A program made the position numbers and the translations under genes. Positions 1 through 10,541 of a stretch of DNA of 64,000 bases are shown here, in pieces. The DNA comes from Microbotryomycetes sp. JL201 (taxonomy: Eukaryota > Basidiomycota > Microbotryomycetes), in NCBI GenBank assembly GCA_033819885.1, contig JAQYUZ010000033.1, positions 1 to 64,000 of the forward strand, given 5' to 3'. Position 1 is the stretch's first letter, and every line of letters begins with the position of its first letter. Under the pieces are notes generated by a model. That model was not told the origin of the DNA. It ran no database searches and was given only the letters and a program-made list of their open reading frames with translations.

Positions 1-1680
1 TGCGCAAAGCCGAACCGGCCTCGAAAGCATAGGTCTTCAATCACCAGAGTGTCAGTTGCTAGCTCGACACTGATGCCAATGCCGGAAATTTCTCACACTT
101 GCGACGACCGAGCTTTGTCGGGTTTTCTTCGTCTTGCCAGTGGAACTCATCAGTAAGTGTGAGTGGGAGCGGCGTATTGAGAGGTAATTCTCGACAGGAA
201 TTTCGGCTCGACTGCAGAACCTGAGGGCCTGAATGATCCACTTGTTCACTCCCATTGTTGGTACTGCGGGCGCGAGGTCGAGCGACGTCAGGTGACCCGA
301 CAAGCGGCATCTCGACCGCCGCCAGACCGGGCCATGAGCATGTCAAGCAAAGCCAAACATCCTGCGTGCAGCGCGGGTAATGCGAGGGCCCGCACTGCGC
401 GAGCAGGAGGTCCAGGGGCAAGAGGTCCATGCGCCACCGCGGCATGCAAGCGACTTGAAGCACGTTTGGCGGACATGCCAGGAGTTGTCCTGATTGCTGA
501 GGCTAAGACTGGGTCTGCGCGGGACGACAGACTTTGTATTGGTTCTGTGGTAGTGGTAGAAGGAAAACGAAGCTGGGCCGGCCGGCCGGAAGCTTTGACC
601 GTTTTGCCTTTATAGACCGGACGCCATCGCTCTGCCGTCGACGAAGACGGGCCGGCCTGCAGCTAATTAATAAGTGCTTTGCGGCTTGGCGAGCACCATA
701 GGTGACAGTCGATGATGTTTGCCGCGTACTCGAGGAGCTCAGCGGCGCATAGCTCGGCGGCAACGGGGCAACGGCATGACCGATATGCTCCCCACAGTCG
801 ATGACAAATAAAAAGTAGCAGGTGTATGAGCTACTTAACACGCCATGCCAGGCCGTGATATTGCAGCAGCAGCGGCCTTTCTCCTTGACCCTTGTCCTGG
901 GCTGCACGAGGAGGGGAGACTCGACTGGCGCCGGAGAAAGACGGCATCTAGACGGCAGTGTCTTCAAGGCGCAGCACTCCCGTTTGCAGTGGTCACGTGC
1001 GCTGGAGTGGGCAGGTACCTGCATTGTCGATTCTCTATCGGCTTGACGGCACACACTTGCAGCTGCGAGCCCCGAGACAGGTGCGTGGCGGTCTATTGTC
1101 GATCCAGACCCGCAAGATCTTGGGGATCATGCCTTGCGCAAGATCGTGGGCCGCCCCGGACAATGCGCGAATCTGGTCCACCCAAGCCAGCTACTTGTCT
1201 GTTGGACGAGTCCCGTTGAGAACTGTCGTCGCTTGTCGTGGCATTGGAGAGCGCAAGCCTTCTGCGGCGAGCAAAGGCGCGGGGGCACAGTTGTCTGACA
1301 AGCAGCGCCGAGCGTCGCCTTCGCGCGCACGCCGGTGCCGTCCGCAGTATACATTACGCGGTTCGCCTTTGCGAGTAGGCATGAGTGTTCGGCTGCAGTC
1401 AAAAGAACTCGGGTATAGAGGTTTACGTGGTCTGCAAACTGACTCGGCCGCGAGCATGTGGCGCGCCGCCTCGACTTGGGAATCCGCAAGCGGCTTACTC
1501 GCCTTATACACAAGCTGCCAATGTATAAATCCAGCGGTGTTTGTAGTAAAGGTGATACTGATGCCGCTCAATGCTCGGCGAGCCGTCACTCATCATCCTG
1601 GCCCCGGGCTTGAGCAGGGCCCAACAACTTATTCCCATTACACGCAGTCTCTTGCTACCGGATACCATACGAAACTTGAC
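1..1680. other. Left-end region, no supported gene
   Basis: I see no gene here. Several open frames exist on both strands (for example 958-1815 + and 503-1054 -), but they overlap each other, lack recognisable domains and have no convincing splice partners. A CACGTG hexamer lies at 994-999. The region lies beyond the 3' end of the CsbD-like gene and may hold the promoter or UTR of a gene outside the window. Confidence 0.5.
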
Positions 1681-2346
1681 TCAGCCCTTGGTCCACTCGG
1701 CTTTCTCTGCCCGCATGTTGCCTTGCTGCTGCTTGTCAATGTCTCCCGTCACCATTCCCATCGCGCTGCCAAAGAGTCGTGCGTGAGTGACGAAACGAGA
1801 GAGAGCCCTCCGTAGCTCGACTCTCGTCAACCTCTTAGCACACCTTTCTGCTTTGCCCATGACTCTGTCCTTGCTTGGCATCGGCACGGTCCCGTCTGCG
1901 GCAGCCTGTTTCCATTCAGCCTGCTCCGCCTTCTTGTTGCCCTCGGTGGCCGCTTCTTGATCTCCAGTCATGAAGCCGAATGCTCTGTTCAGATTGCGCT
2001 CACCGTTCAGTGCGAGTGCCATCGGCTGGACCCACTTGCAACACTGACGACTGTGCCTTGCCCATCCATCTGTCCTTGGTTGCCTCTGCCTTTGCATTCT
2101 CCTGAGCCTCTTTCACTTCTCGCTCGCCTTGTTCCTGCAGCTCCTTGCCTCGATCTGTCCAACTGGGATCACTCGACACTGCGCCAACCGCCTGCCATGA
2201 TACAGTTCCCCCCCGATCTGACGTCAACATCGCGGGATAACTGCAGGCAAACGAGCCGGCGATCGCACCTGGTACGCTTGACCCTGCAACGTTTTGATCG
2301 TGCCTTGCACTTGACTTGGTCCGGCCTCACGTTGCTCTGACGACAT
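1681..2346 (-). CDS. HMP1: CsbD-family protein, Hmp1-like (four exons)
   Basis: Exons on the minus strand: 2346-2269, 2191-2049, 1984-1844, 1765-1681, giving 148 aa. The protein is small, hydrophilic and Ala/Lys/Glu/Gln-rich, with the repeated CsbD-like pattern MTGD-x5-EGN-x-KAEQAEW and MVTGD-x5-QGNMRAEKAEW in the C-terminal half and KDRxMGKA spacers. In fungi this family includes the Ustilago protein Hmp1, described as binding mismatched and cruciform DNA; in bacteria CsbD is a stress protein. Role here is inferred from family only, probably stress-linked. Introns are 56-78 nt with GT donors; the reading frame is continuous over all four exons, which supports the model. It is divergently arranged with the peroxiredoxin-like gene, about 320 bp away, with a TCACGTGA-type site between them. 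Confidence 0.82.
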
Positions 2347-2666
2347 TGTGTCAGTAGGAGCAAGCTGTCCAGCGGACTTGTTCGGGCCCCGTGCAAGGTC
2401 ACGTGATGAGATGAAGCGCTGCCGACAGACATGGCAAATAGTACATGAATTGCGAGCACGGATGGATCAACTCATTCTGTTCATACCGACTTATTTTGAT
2501 ATTGATCGCCCGAAAGAACACAAGGTGCGCAGTCGCCATTCTAGGCCTTGATGGCTGGCACATCGCCTTTCGCCGTCGTCCGACGCCTTGTTCAACCGGT
2601 GCACCACAAGCTGACCTCGTTTGGAGCTCTGCAGTACACTGTCCAGCAGTCGACCAACTGCAACCA
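2347..2666. other. Divergent promoter region between HMP1-like and PRXL2-like genes
   Basis: This 320-bp stretch separates two divergent start codons. It holds one GTCACGTGAT palindrome-like site (2398-2407). No gene is visible in it. Confidence 0.6.
2398..2407. promoter_or_regulatory. CACGTG E-box palindrome
   Basis: GTCACGTGAT lies in the divergent promoter between 2346 (-) and 2667 (+). The core CACGTG is the classic bHLH (Cbf1/USF-type) site. Four similar sites occur in other promoters of this window. Confidence 0.45.
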
Positions 2667-4388
2667 ATGGCCGCCACGGTTGCAGCAATGTCGGGATCGT
2701 CCTCGACGAACAGCTCGAGCTCGCCTCTCGTCCGATCGAATTGGTCCTCCAACAACCCGACACCTTCATCTTCGACTCAACCGAGTCCGATCATCTCCGA
2801 CTCTGGCACTGCATCCACATCGACGACTCCGAAAGCACACCAACCGAGCCAGCTCCAACCGGCATTGCATATTGTCGAACGGATAGCCGGACCACCAGCA
2901 ACTGTCGGATTGAGCTCAACGTTGCATTCGGACAGGCCAGAATACATTGGCTCAGCCAACAGTATTCAGCAGGTCGAACCGTTTGATTATCTCGCGGCGA
3001 TCGACCAACTGGACGAGCTCGAAGATGAGCGTGAAGCAGCGGAGGATCAAGATGCAAGAAGGGGAGATCTTTCTGCAGCAGGATCTTTGTCCGAGTCAAA
3101 CCCTGCGAGGCTGTCGAGCGAAGGCGTGCGAGCGAGTCCTTCCACACGCTACTCTGCGGTCCCGTTGACGCCACCTCGATCAATCAAATCGAGCGCACCT
3201 GCGAGCACCAACGCCTCACCAATGAGCGCAAAGCTGTTTGACTCGCCATCGGCGTCCCTGAGGCGCAAGCTGAAGCAATCGTCACCGTTCAAGAAGCAAG
3301 CAAACTCAACCGTCACCGCTGCCGATGTTGGCGGCGATGCTGCCGCTGCCGATGGACCAGATTGCACGTGCAATGGTGGCGGAGGAGACCTCGAATACAC
3401 TCGCAGTCCGAGAGCGGCCTCAATCTTGAGCGGAACCAAAGACGCTAAACCAGCTCCTGAAATGTCAGGCGACGTGACCGTGGAAAAGCTGCCATTCGAG
3501 CGCTTCTCATTGCCAACAAAGGCACAGATTGAAGCGGCATCCAAATGTCTACTCGTTGGCGAGTCTGGACAGAGCGTAGAGTTCGGAGAGCTCGTCCGAG
3601 AAAGAGGTAGCGTAATCGTCGTCTTTCTGAGGCACTTGTGGTGCGTTGTGCTTGGCTGCTTGTTTGCGCCATTCATTCGTCAGCTCACTCTGGTATCACT
3701 TGGCAGGTGCGGGCTATGTCAACAATACGTCAAGGCTCTAAGGCAAGCGAATCACAACCTGCACGCAGCCTCGACTGCGAGTCTGTCGACGGGATCAAGC
3801 CGTGCACCCGCCGTCCCTTTGTATATTCTTTTGATCTCGAGCGGATCACCGGCATTGATTCCGATCGTCAGTGCACTTCTCATTCTCGCTCCCACCAGTT
3901 TGCTTACTCGTTTTCTCGCGATCTTGACAGTACCGGAGTCGATTGGACTGTCCATTTCCTTTGTACGTTGATCGCAAGCGGACGTTGTACAAGGCGCTCG
4001 GCATGACGCTCAAGACGTTGAACCCTGGGAAAGAAAAGGACAAAGGATCGTACGTTGAAATATCCATGGGGCAAAACATTGTCGCGTCGCTCAAGAGTAC
4101 GGTGGCGATGAGAGGGTACCCGGGCAAGCAAGCCCAATTGGGTGGCGAATTTGTATTCACTGTCAACGAGTCGGAAAGCGACGAGATTACGTGCTCCTTT
4201 GCGAGCAGGATGAGCACGACGCGGAACCATGCAGAGGCGAGTTTGGTTTGCGGATCCATCGTGTATTGACATGCGTGCTGACCGACCTCGCTTTCATATT
4301 CTGCTCACAGGTTCGAGAGTTGTTTGCAGCAGCAGGCGTCAGGTTGAGTGATGAAGACGCCAGTTCGGTTTTTGGCACAACAGAATAG
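2667..4388 (+). CDS. AhpC/TSA-type peroxiredoxin-like protein (PRXL2 family)
   Basis: Exons 2667-3640, 3707-3866, 3931-4236, 4311-4388 give 505 aa. The first about 300 residues are Ser/Thr/Pro-rich and look disordered. The C-terminal third is a thioredoxin-fold domain: VVFLRHLW joined by splicing to CGLCQQYV creates the CxxC site (Cys326, Cys329), followed by the SSGSPALI stretch, CPFPLYVD and the end motif NHAEVRELFAAAGV. This matches the AhpC/TSA antioxidant family of PRXL2/FAM213 proteins, likely a cytosolic redox enzyme. The last intron (4237-4310) uses a GC donor (GCGAGT): only that choice gives NHAEVRELF; the alternative GT at 4261 would insert eight unlikely residues. The start is the first ATG in frame after the upstream gene; another Met lies seven codons in. 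Confidence 0.85.
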
Positions 4389-4679
4389 ACTTGAGACGAG
4401 GAGTGTGTGGGTGCGCATTTGTTGTGTGTTGTAGTGTGAAGCGCCTTTTTTTGCTCTCGACACCCAACTTCAGGAGGTTTCTGATGAGCGATCGACGACG
4501 GCGAGACAGCGCGCTGCCGCGTGTCGCGCGCGCAGCACCCGCACGAGCCTCTGACGTCTTTCAGATTCAATCAACTCGGCCGTTTTCTCTTTTCTGCGCG
4601 CTTTGCTCGTGTTTCCCTCAGGCATCCTTGTCTCCACTGTTTCCGAGCACAAAACTCGTAAACACATACACGTTACGTC

Positions 4680-7149
4680 ATGTCAAACGGACCTGCGCCT
4701 GGCATGGACAAGTCGCACGTGTCGGCCGCGCCGCCGAAGAAAGTCGGCCTCGTCCTGTCTGGCTTGCCACCAAAACAACAAGGCTTTGGCAAAGAGTTGG
4801 TGAGTGGACAAAACTTGACCGCGCTGGCGTGGTCTTTTCGGCCGTCGTGCGAATCGCCGTGATCGGCCTTGTGCCACCGATCGTTCTTGTGGCTCGTGCA
4901 AGACCACAGAACGCGACTTTGAGCCGTACGGATTCTAATAGACAATACCACAAACGCCATGCCGAGCTGTACAAGGGCTGGTTGAGCGCACAGGTGTGCC
5001 AGTCTGCCATCAGCCGAACGTCATTCGCGTTGCCGCCCTGTCCCAGTCACCGAAGGCGGCACACTCGTGACATGTATGGCGCAAGCTTGTGCTCTTATTT
5101 GTGATCAATTTGCTGGAAACGATTTGGATGACATGGCTTGGGCGCAAATTCGCGACGGCGCCAAGAGTAGAAGCACTGACGCCATTTGATCACTTTGCTC
5201 AATGTCTAGTACCCTCGCACACCCAACCGTGTCGATCCCAACAACCCACCGTGGCCCGCATACCGTGGGTACCATGAGTACTCTTTCGCGTAAGCAGCCT
5301 GGTGCATTTCCCCCGGGACCTCAAAGCTCATACGGCCCGCACCTAGCCATGCCACTATGGGTCACCGTCTACCAACCATCTTGGGCAAGGCAATTGATGA
5401 CGTCGTCAAGACGCTCAACGACGAGTACGACGAAGACAGGATTGTCGACTTGTGCGGTTGCATCGAGCGCATGGAGGATTTGATGGATGACTTGCAGGGC
5501 AATTCGAAGCTGCGTCCGATTATTGATGATGGCGAAGGCGACATTCCGTTGTGGAACAAAGAAATTGCAAAGGTGAGAAGTCTTGCTTTTTTTTGTCATC
5601 TGGTTAGAGGCAGACCGAGAATCATAAACTGACCTGCTCGCTCGCTGCCGATTACAGTACTTCCGCGGCAAGGACTTTATGAATGCTCCTTGGCTGTTTG
5701 CCGAGGCATACAAATATAGGCGGTGAGTTCTATCTTGCCTCTAGAGAGCGAGTGCATTGGGCTCAAGTCGTGCCCGCTCAGATTGCACGAGTGCTTTACG
5801 CTGTCCAAGCACTGGAAAAACTACGACGTGTTCTTCCGTCAAAGTGAGTTGACGGTGATCACTATTTGTGGGCGCACTACTGACGATAGGGTGTACGTTT
5901 CCAGAGTGTGAAACATTCTCGCGATCCGGCGACGCCGTCTTCGAGCTCTCTACCCGCTTCGCCGAACCTTTCTTCAACGACGCCAAGCTTAGCTCCGAGG
6001 AGCAGCTGAACGCCAAAAAGCTCATGTTCCTCGAGTTGACCCAGGTCGCCCTGTGGGGTAATGCAACCGACTTGTCCTTGTTGATCGACATGTCAGAGGA
6101 CGACATCAAAAAGCTGCAGTCGACCGGAGGCGACCACTTGGCGACGACCGAACGCAATATCCTTGGCAACGACCTGCCCAAAGTTTGGGAGTACATTTCT
6201 TCGCCTGGTTTTGGTGGATCAAATGCCAAGGGTGGCCGTATCGACATTGGTGGGTCCTAATGTTGTTCAAGACATCTTGCGGCTGCTTTGTTGACCTCTC
6301 TCTACTGCTCTCACGGTACAGTCATGGACAATGCCGGTTTTGAATTGTTTTGCGATATGATTTACGCCGACTTTTTCATCATGAGCGGCATTGCGTCGGA
6401 AGTTCGCTTTCACGGAAAGCGCTTTGCCTGGTTTGTGTCAGATGTTACGGCGCCTGATTTCTCGTGGATCATCAACCAAATGATTCGTGAGTTTTGCGCG
6501 CATGCTTGTAGCTGGTCGTCAGAAGCTGACCGCGTTTGATGGATCGCAGACGGCCATTTGTTCCCAACGGCTTCAGAGGACAACATTGCCTCGCTTCGAC
6601 AACTCGGCTTGCGATGGCAATCGTACGTCAAGGAGAAGAAATGGATTTATGAGCAGCATCCGTTCTGGATTACGTTAGTCCATTTGGGCCGCTGTGTGCA
6701 TCGCGTGACGTGCTGACCCGTTCGTTTTGACAGCGGTTGGACGTACTGGGATTTGAAGAACGAGTGCCCCGACTTGTGGTTGCACTTGTGCGACTCTGAT
6801 CTTGTCATCTTCAAAGGGTAAGCTCTCGTTCCAATAGCTTTCTCCTTTCAACCCGGAGACTCACCGAAAGTCTATTCGTAGTGATCTGAACCACCGCAAG
6901 TTGACATACGACTGTCATGCCCCTCCGTCGACGCCATTCGATGTTGCGATCGGACCGCTTGGTTCTGAACCGGGAGCACCTCCCGTGTTGACGTTGCGCA
7001 CGATCAAGTCTGATGTTGTCGTCGGTATTCCCGGTGACATGGCCGAAAAGCTCGACAAGGAAGAACCAGGTTGGAAGATTAGTGCCAAGTATGCCGTCAT
7101 CAGTCTGGCACCTGGACACAAGGACCAAGAACCTGCCGTTGTTGCCTAG
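4680..7149 (+). CDS. ARMT1: ARMT1/DUF89 damage-control phosphatase, uncertain 5' end
   Basis: Well-supported exons are 5210-5289, 5347-5572, 5658-5722, 5782-5843, 5905-6249, 6322-6486, 6550-6673, 6734-6817 and 6882-7149, coding 472 aa. They show the subfamily III DUF89 landmarks PPWPAYRGYHEYSFA, LPTILGKAIDDVV, LWGNATDLSLL, VMDNAGFEL, FHGKRFAWFVSDV and GDLNHRKLTYD. Yeast YMR027W and human ARMT1 are metal-dependent phosphatases acting on reactive sugar phosphates such as fructose 1-phosphate. The family-like part begins at 5210 right after a TAG acceptor, so upstream coding exons are needed. In-frame candidates are 4680-4799 (ATG at 4680) and 4910-4993, adding 68 residues with no family match. 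They could instead belong to a separate small gene. Core call is strong; the start is weak. Confidence 0.85.
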
Positions 7150-7742
7150 ATCGGAAAAAATACCAGGGTCCCAGCCTACGCACTTGCACGACGAAAAGAT
7201 TCACGCACACACAAATGTAAAAGGCATTCGCGATTCCTTCTTCTTCTTTCTGTCCCCCAAAGTCTCTTCTTCGAAATGGTCAAAGTGCCAGCGTCTGTCT
7301 GGTGTCGAATTCGTGTAGGGTTTTTGTCGTTTCTTTTTTTTTTTTTTCTTAGTAACGAGTAATTTCCAGCTCTCATCAGCTCGATATGACACCAAGATTG
7401 AGAAAGGACAGCTGGATGAATTTTTGTCAACAAGTGAAAAGAGTGTGTACGAACAAACAGAAAAGAGTCAGTGCTGCTCCTTCCGTGAAGGACAGGAGCA
7501 AGCAACTGCTATGCACAAAAACTGATATGATCAAGCCGATTGGGCAAGAGAATGCGAGATTGGTCCACAGAGCAGATGCCATCTTTCATTTGGCGCCCCC
7601 GAAATGTATTTTCCCCTGTCCCGAATGCAAAAGAGCAAGATGATGTGCTCAATGACGAATATGCTGCTGATAACAATGATGATGATGAGGATGATGACGA
7701 TGTCGAAAGCGTTTGTCGTGTGTTTCGATCTTCCGTTCTAGG
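7150..7742. other. Convergent 3' intergenic region
   Basis: The stretch lies between the 3' ends of the ARMT1-like gene (+) and the cyclin gene (-). It holds a long T tract near 7335-7350 and an acidic-codon GAT repeat near 7672-7704. No gene is supported. Confidence 0.6.
7672..7704. repeat. GAT trinucleotide repeat
   Basis: Imperfect GAT/GAC repeats lie in the intergenic stretch between two convergent genes. The small acidic open frame over them is a product of the repeat and shows no domain. Confidence 0.6.
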
Positions 7743-9258
7743 TCAAAAGACGACTCCGTCTCGTTTCGAGTCGTGCCAGTCTTGCAAAGGGCGTCTCAAC
7801 GTTGAACTGTTGAACGGCAAATTGTCTGTTGTTGCTTCCGAGACTCTCCGACCGAGTTCGAATGCATGTCTGCTACCGTTGTGTACCTTCATCGTCACGT
7901 TGTCGTCTACGATCAACTCTCGTCTAGAAAGTTGACCAAACTCGTCTGCGATGCCAGTCACCGCATCGATCGGTTCGGTAACGGTGGCGAGGTAGGCGAG
8001 TTCAACTGTTTGAGGGTCTACTTTTCCTGATTGTTTAACCGGAACCGATGGCACGTATTTGGTTTGATTGTATGTTTGAACGGCAGGCGAGCTCGCGATC
8101 GGTGACAATGAAGGTTGTTGGATCGGACCAGCACCCATGGCCAATGCAAAGTCTTCATCCCTTGGTGTCTGAGGTCCAGAGCTCGTTGAAGTAGACTCGG
8201 ACGAGAACGAGTCACAGGACGAGGCGTGTGACAAGCGATGAGAGGTGGCTGCCATCGAAGGTGACCACGAGCCTCGTCGAGATGACAGACTGATCCTTCT
8301 CGAGAATGACATGTTGGAAATGGTAGAGTCTCTTCGTGAGAGGGGCACCGACGATGGCGTATGATGAGAAGGAGTCAAACCCCGAACTGAAGCGCACGAG
8401 GACCGGCGAGACGAAGGTGGTGGCGTGGGCAAAGGCACCGGCATCGGTTTGTCGCATTCCATTGCCGATGAAGTTGCTGAAGATGATCTCGACCGCTTTT
8501 CGCGAGGCTCTCCGAGCGAGTCGAGCGAGACTGGGATGAACCCAAACGAGTCCGACTCCCACGCGTTGACGGGCTCGAGGAACGGAGCAAAGTGCTCGAG
8601 CAGTTCAGACTGAGGTGTGAGAATACTGTCAGAGACTCCAAATACGTCCTTCAGCACAGACACGTACCTCGTCAATGCGAAGGTCAAAGTCGAGGAGAGC
8701 GAGCAGCTGGCGCTCCATGACTTCGATTTCTTGAATGTTGAAGTGGACTGCGTACTTTTGCCAATGCTTGTTCATCGGAGACGAGTCGTTGAGGTACTTT
8801 GCGGCAACGATCAACGTTGCCAAGAACACGCGGTGCCTGGTCGAAGGCGATCCGGTCGAGCGAGGTGGCAAGCGATACTTGAGGCGGTCCAAGTACACGA
8901 GCGTGCACAACAAAGTCGGCACGTGACATTTGGACTTGCGTACTACAGACTTGATAAAGTGATCCAGAGGCGGCAAAGGTTCGTCCTTGCCATCTTGGCC
9001 CGGAGTCGTTGGCGGCGTCAACGCTTCAGTCGCTGGGTCGGGCTTGCATCGGATCACTTGGACGGCTTTTTGCGCAATGTGGGCTTTCAAAGCGGACATT
9101 TTGCGTCAGTTCCGGTCCCACCGTGCACAAGCTGGCGCCAGAACGCCTCTAGACGACTTACAGACCATCGTGTTCGAGAGCGGCTGCTTGACGAGCTTGA
9201 GCAAGCTCGGGTCGTGATGCCACTTTGGCAGGAGAGACGCAGCGTGACGTTTCGACAT
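7743..9258 (-). CDS. Pcl/Pho80-type cyclin
   Basis: Exons 9258-9162, 9083-8668 and 8609-7743 give 459 aa. The N-terminus HAASLLPKWHHDPSLLKLV and the cyclin box with PLDHFIKSVVRKSK, LVYLDRLKYRLP, HRVFLATLIVAAKYLND and LLALLDFDLRIDE are characteristic of the PCL1/2-like cyclins that bind Pho85-type CDKs. Splicing joins DFDLRIDE to SELLEHFAPFL, which finishes the box. The last 290 residues are Ser-rich and disordered, with many SP/TP sites and SRRxS repeats typical of phosphoregulated tails, so turnover by phosphorylation is likely. It probably acts in G1 or polarity control. The ATG at 9258 is the first one giving the family N-terminus. Confidence 0.88.
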
Positions 9259-10541
9259 GGTATCGGAGGCGAGTCGAGTCGTGCAATAGTCGGTATTGCG
9301 CGGTTGGAAAAGAGCCTGGCGAGTTGGGCGCTCGGCTCCGTTACAGAAAAACGAACGGCACAGCGCGCGGCGGAGCGAGCGAAAAAGTTTCAATCAAACT
9401 CGAGCCTGGTGTCGTACAGAAGCCGGATTGATCCGAGGTTGGCGTGTACAATGTCGTGTACACGTGCGAGCACACAGACAAACACTTGCAGCAAGAAGAG
9501 GCTGAATGTCAAGAAGCGAATTTGGTTTTTGAGCCGGCAGGGCGCGACGAGGCCTGCTCTGATGACCCGACGTCTCGGAAAGCTCTTAGTGCTTTGACTC
9601 TGTGATTTAGAGATTTGGATTGACTCTGGCCACCCCAGTGTCTTGCTGTTCTCGAGCCTGCCACCAGACGGGCTCGGGCGAGGCTTGTCTTGCTCTTTCC
9701 AAGGTCGGCGGGTGGCGCTCCGCCGAGCTCGACGGCTCCGGGCCAGGCTCTAAATGTGTCAGAGGCGCTGCGCACGAGCGACAAGCCATCAGAGACATTT
9801 GTTGATTAGCGAGTGGGTAGGCTCGCTCGGCGATCAGTGAAGCAGACAGCCCGGAACGCCCATGTCTCGAGCTCGCCGTGCCGGCCAAACCTGTTCCACG
9901 GCCGTCTGACCCAAAAATACATGACAGGTCGAAGGATGTAAGTAGGTCGTTTACAACACAGTATAAATGATTGACTTATTGTGCTGTTTGCAATTTAAAA
10001 GCTGCCTGAAGCAAGCGGACATTGACTAGACAGATGGTTGCGAGATGAGATGACCAGCCGACAGCTGATGTAGTGTGCTTGGCTGAACAAGCTCTAGACG
10101 CGGCGATTCGCCCTTGCAGCCATATCGTTAAAGTTGCCTTGATACGACCATGTATGTTCTAGGACAAGCGCGTGTTTTTTTGCGTTGCAATTAATGAATG
10201 ACGACCTGGGTCGAGGCCAAGGCGAGCGCGCGCGCTGGCCAGCCCACTGCCGCATAAGTCAAAGCCAGAGGCCGCGAATCGTAGAGTTCGCTCGGCTCTC
10301 TTTCACAAAAACAGCATGGTATCATTCAGACATTAAATGTTGAATCTCGAACCTGTCTCGCCAACTCGTGTTTGTGTTCTGATGGCGAGTGTCTCTGCTG
10401 TGAGCATCGGAAAAAGTTGTGGGCAAGCAGAGCCAGAGGACGAAGCAATCGGAATCGTGTGCAATGCAAACTGGTGTAAACAACAACGAGAAAGAACGAA
10501 CCAATGCTACATGTGACAATGATAGTGAAAACACTTGCCCG
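9259..10541. other. Large intergenic region upstream of the cyclin gene
   Basis: About 1.28 kb between the start of the cyclin (-) and the 3' end of the seven-TM gene (-), unusually long for this window. Nothing with coding support is visible. A long promoter would fit a regulated G1 cyclin. There is a near-palindrome GTGTACAATGTCGTGTACAC around 9445-9465. Confidence 0.5.

Noticed and set aside
958-1815. Open frame of 285 codons on the plus strand
   Set aside because: No domain, no splice context, and it overlaps the last exon of the CsbD-like gene on the other strand.
4261-4310. GT donor at 4261 for the last intron of the PRXL2-like gene
   Set aside because: It would insert extra residues between NHAE and VRELF, breaking a well-kept family motif; the GC donor at 4237 gives the exact motif.
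7540-7935. Acidic open frame with an Asp/Asn run
   Set aside because: The run comes from a GAT repeat between convergent genes, and the rest overlaps the cyclin tail in antisense.
9445-9465. Near-palindrome with GTGTAC arms as a possible transposon end
   Set aside because: It is short, has no partner copy and no target-site duplication nearby.
8617-9597. Open frame of 326 codons on the plus strand
   Set aside because: It is antisense to the cyclin box exons; its composition is that of a shadow frame.
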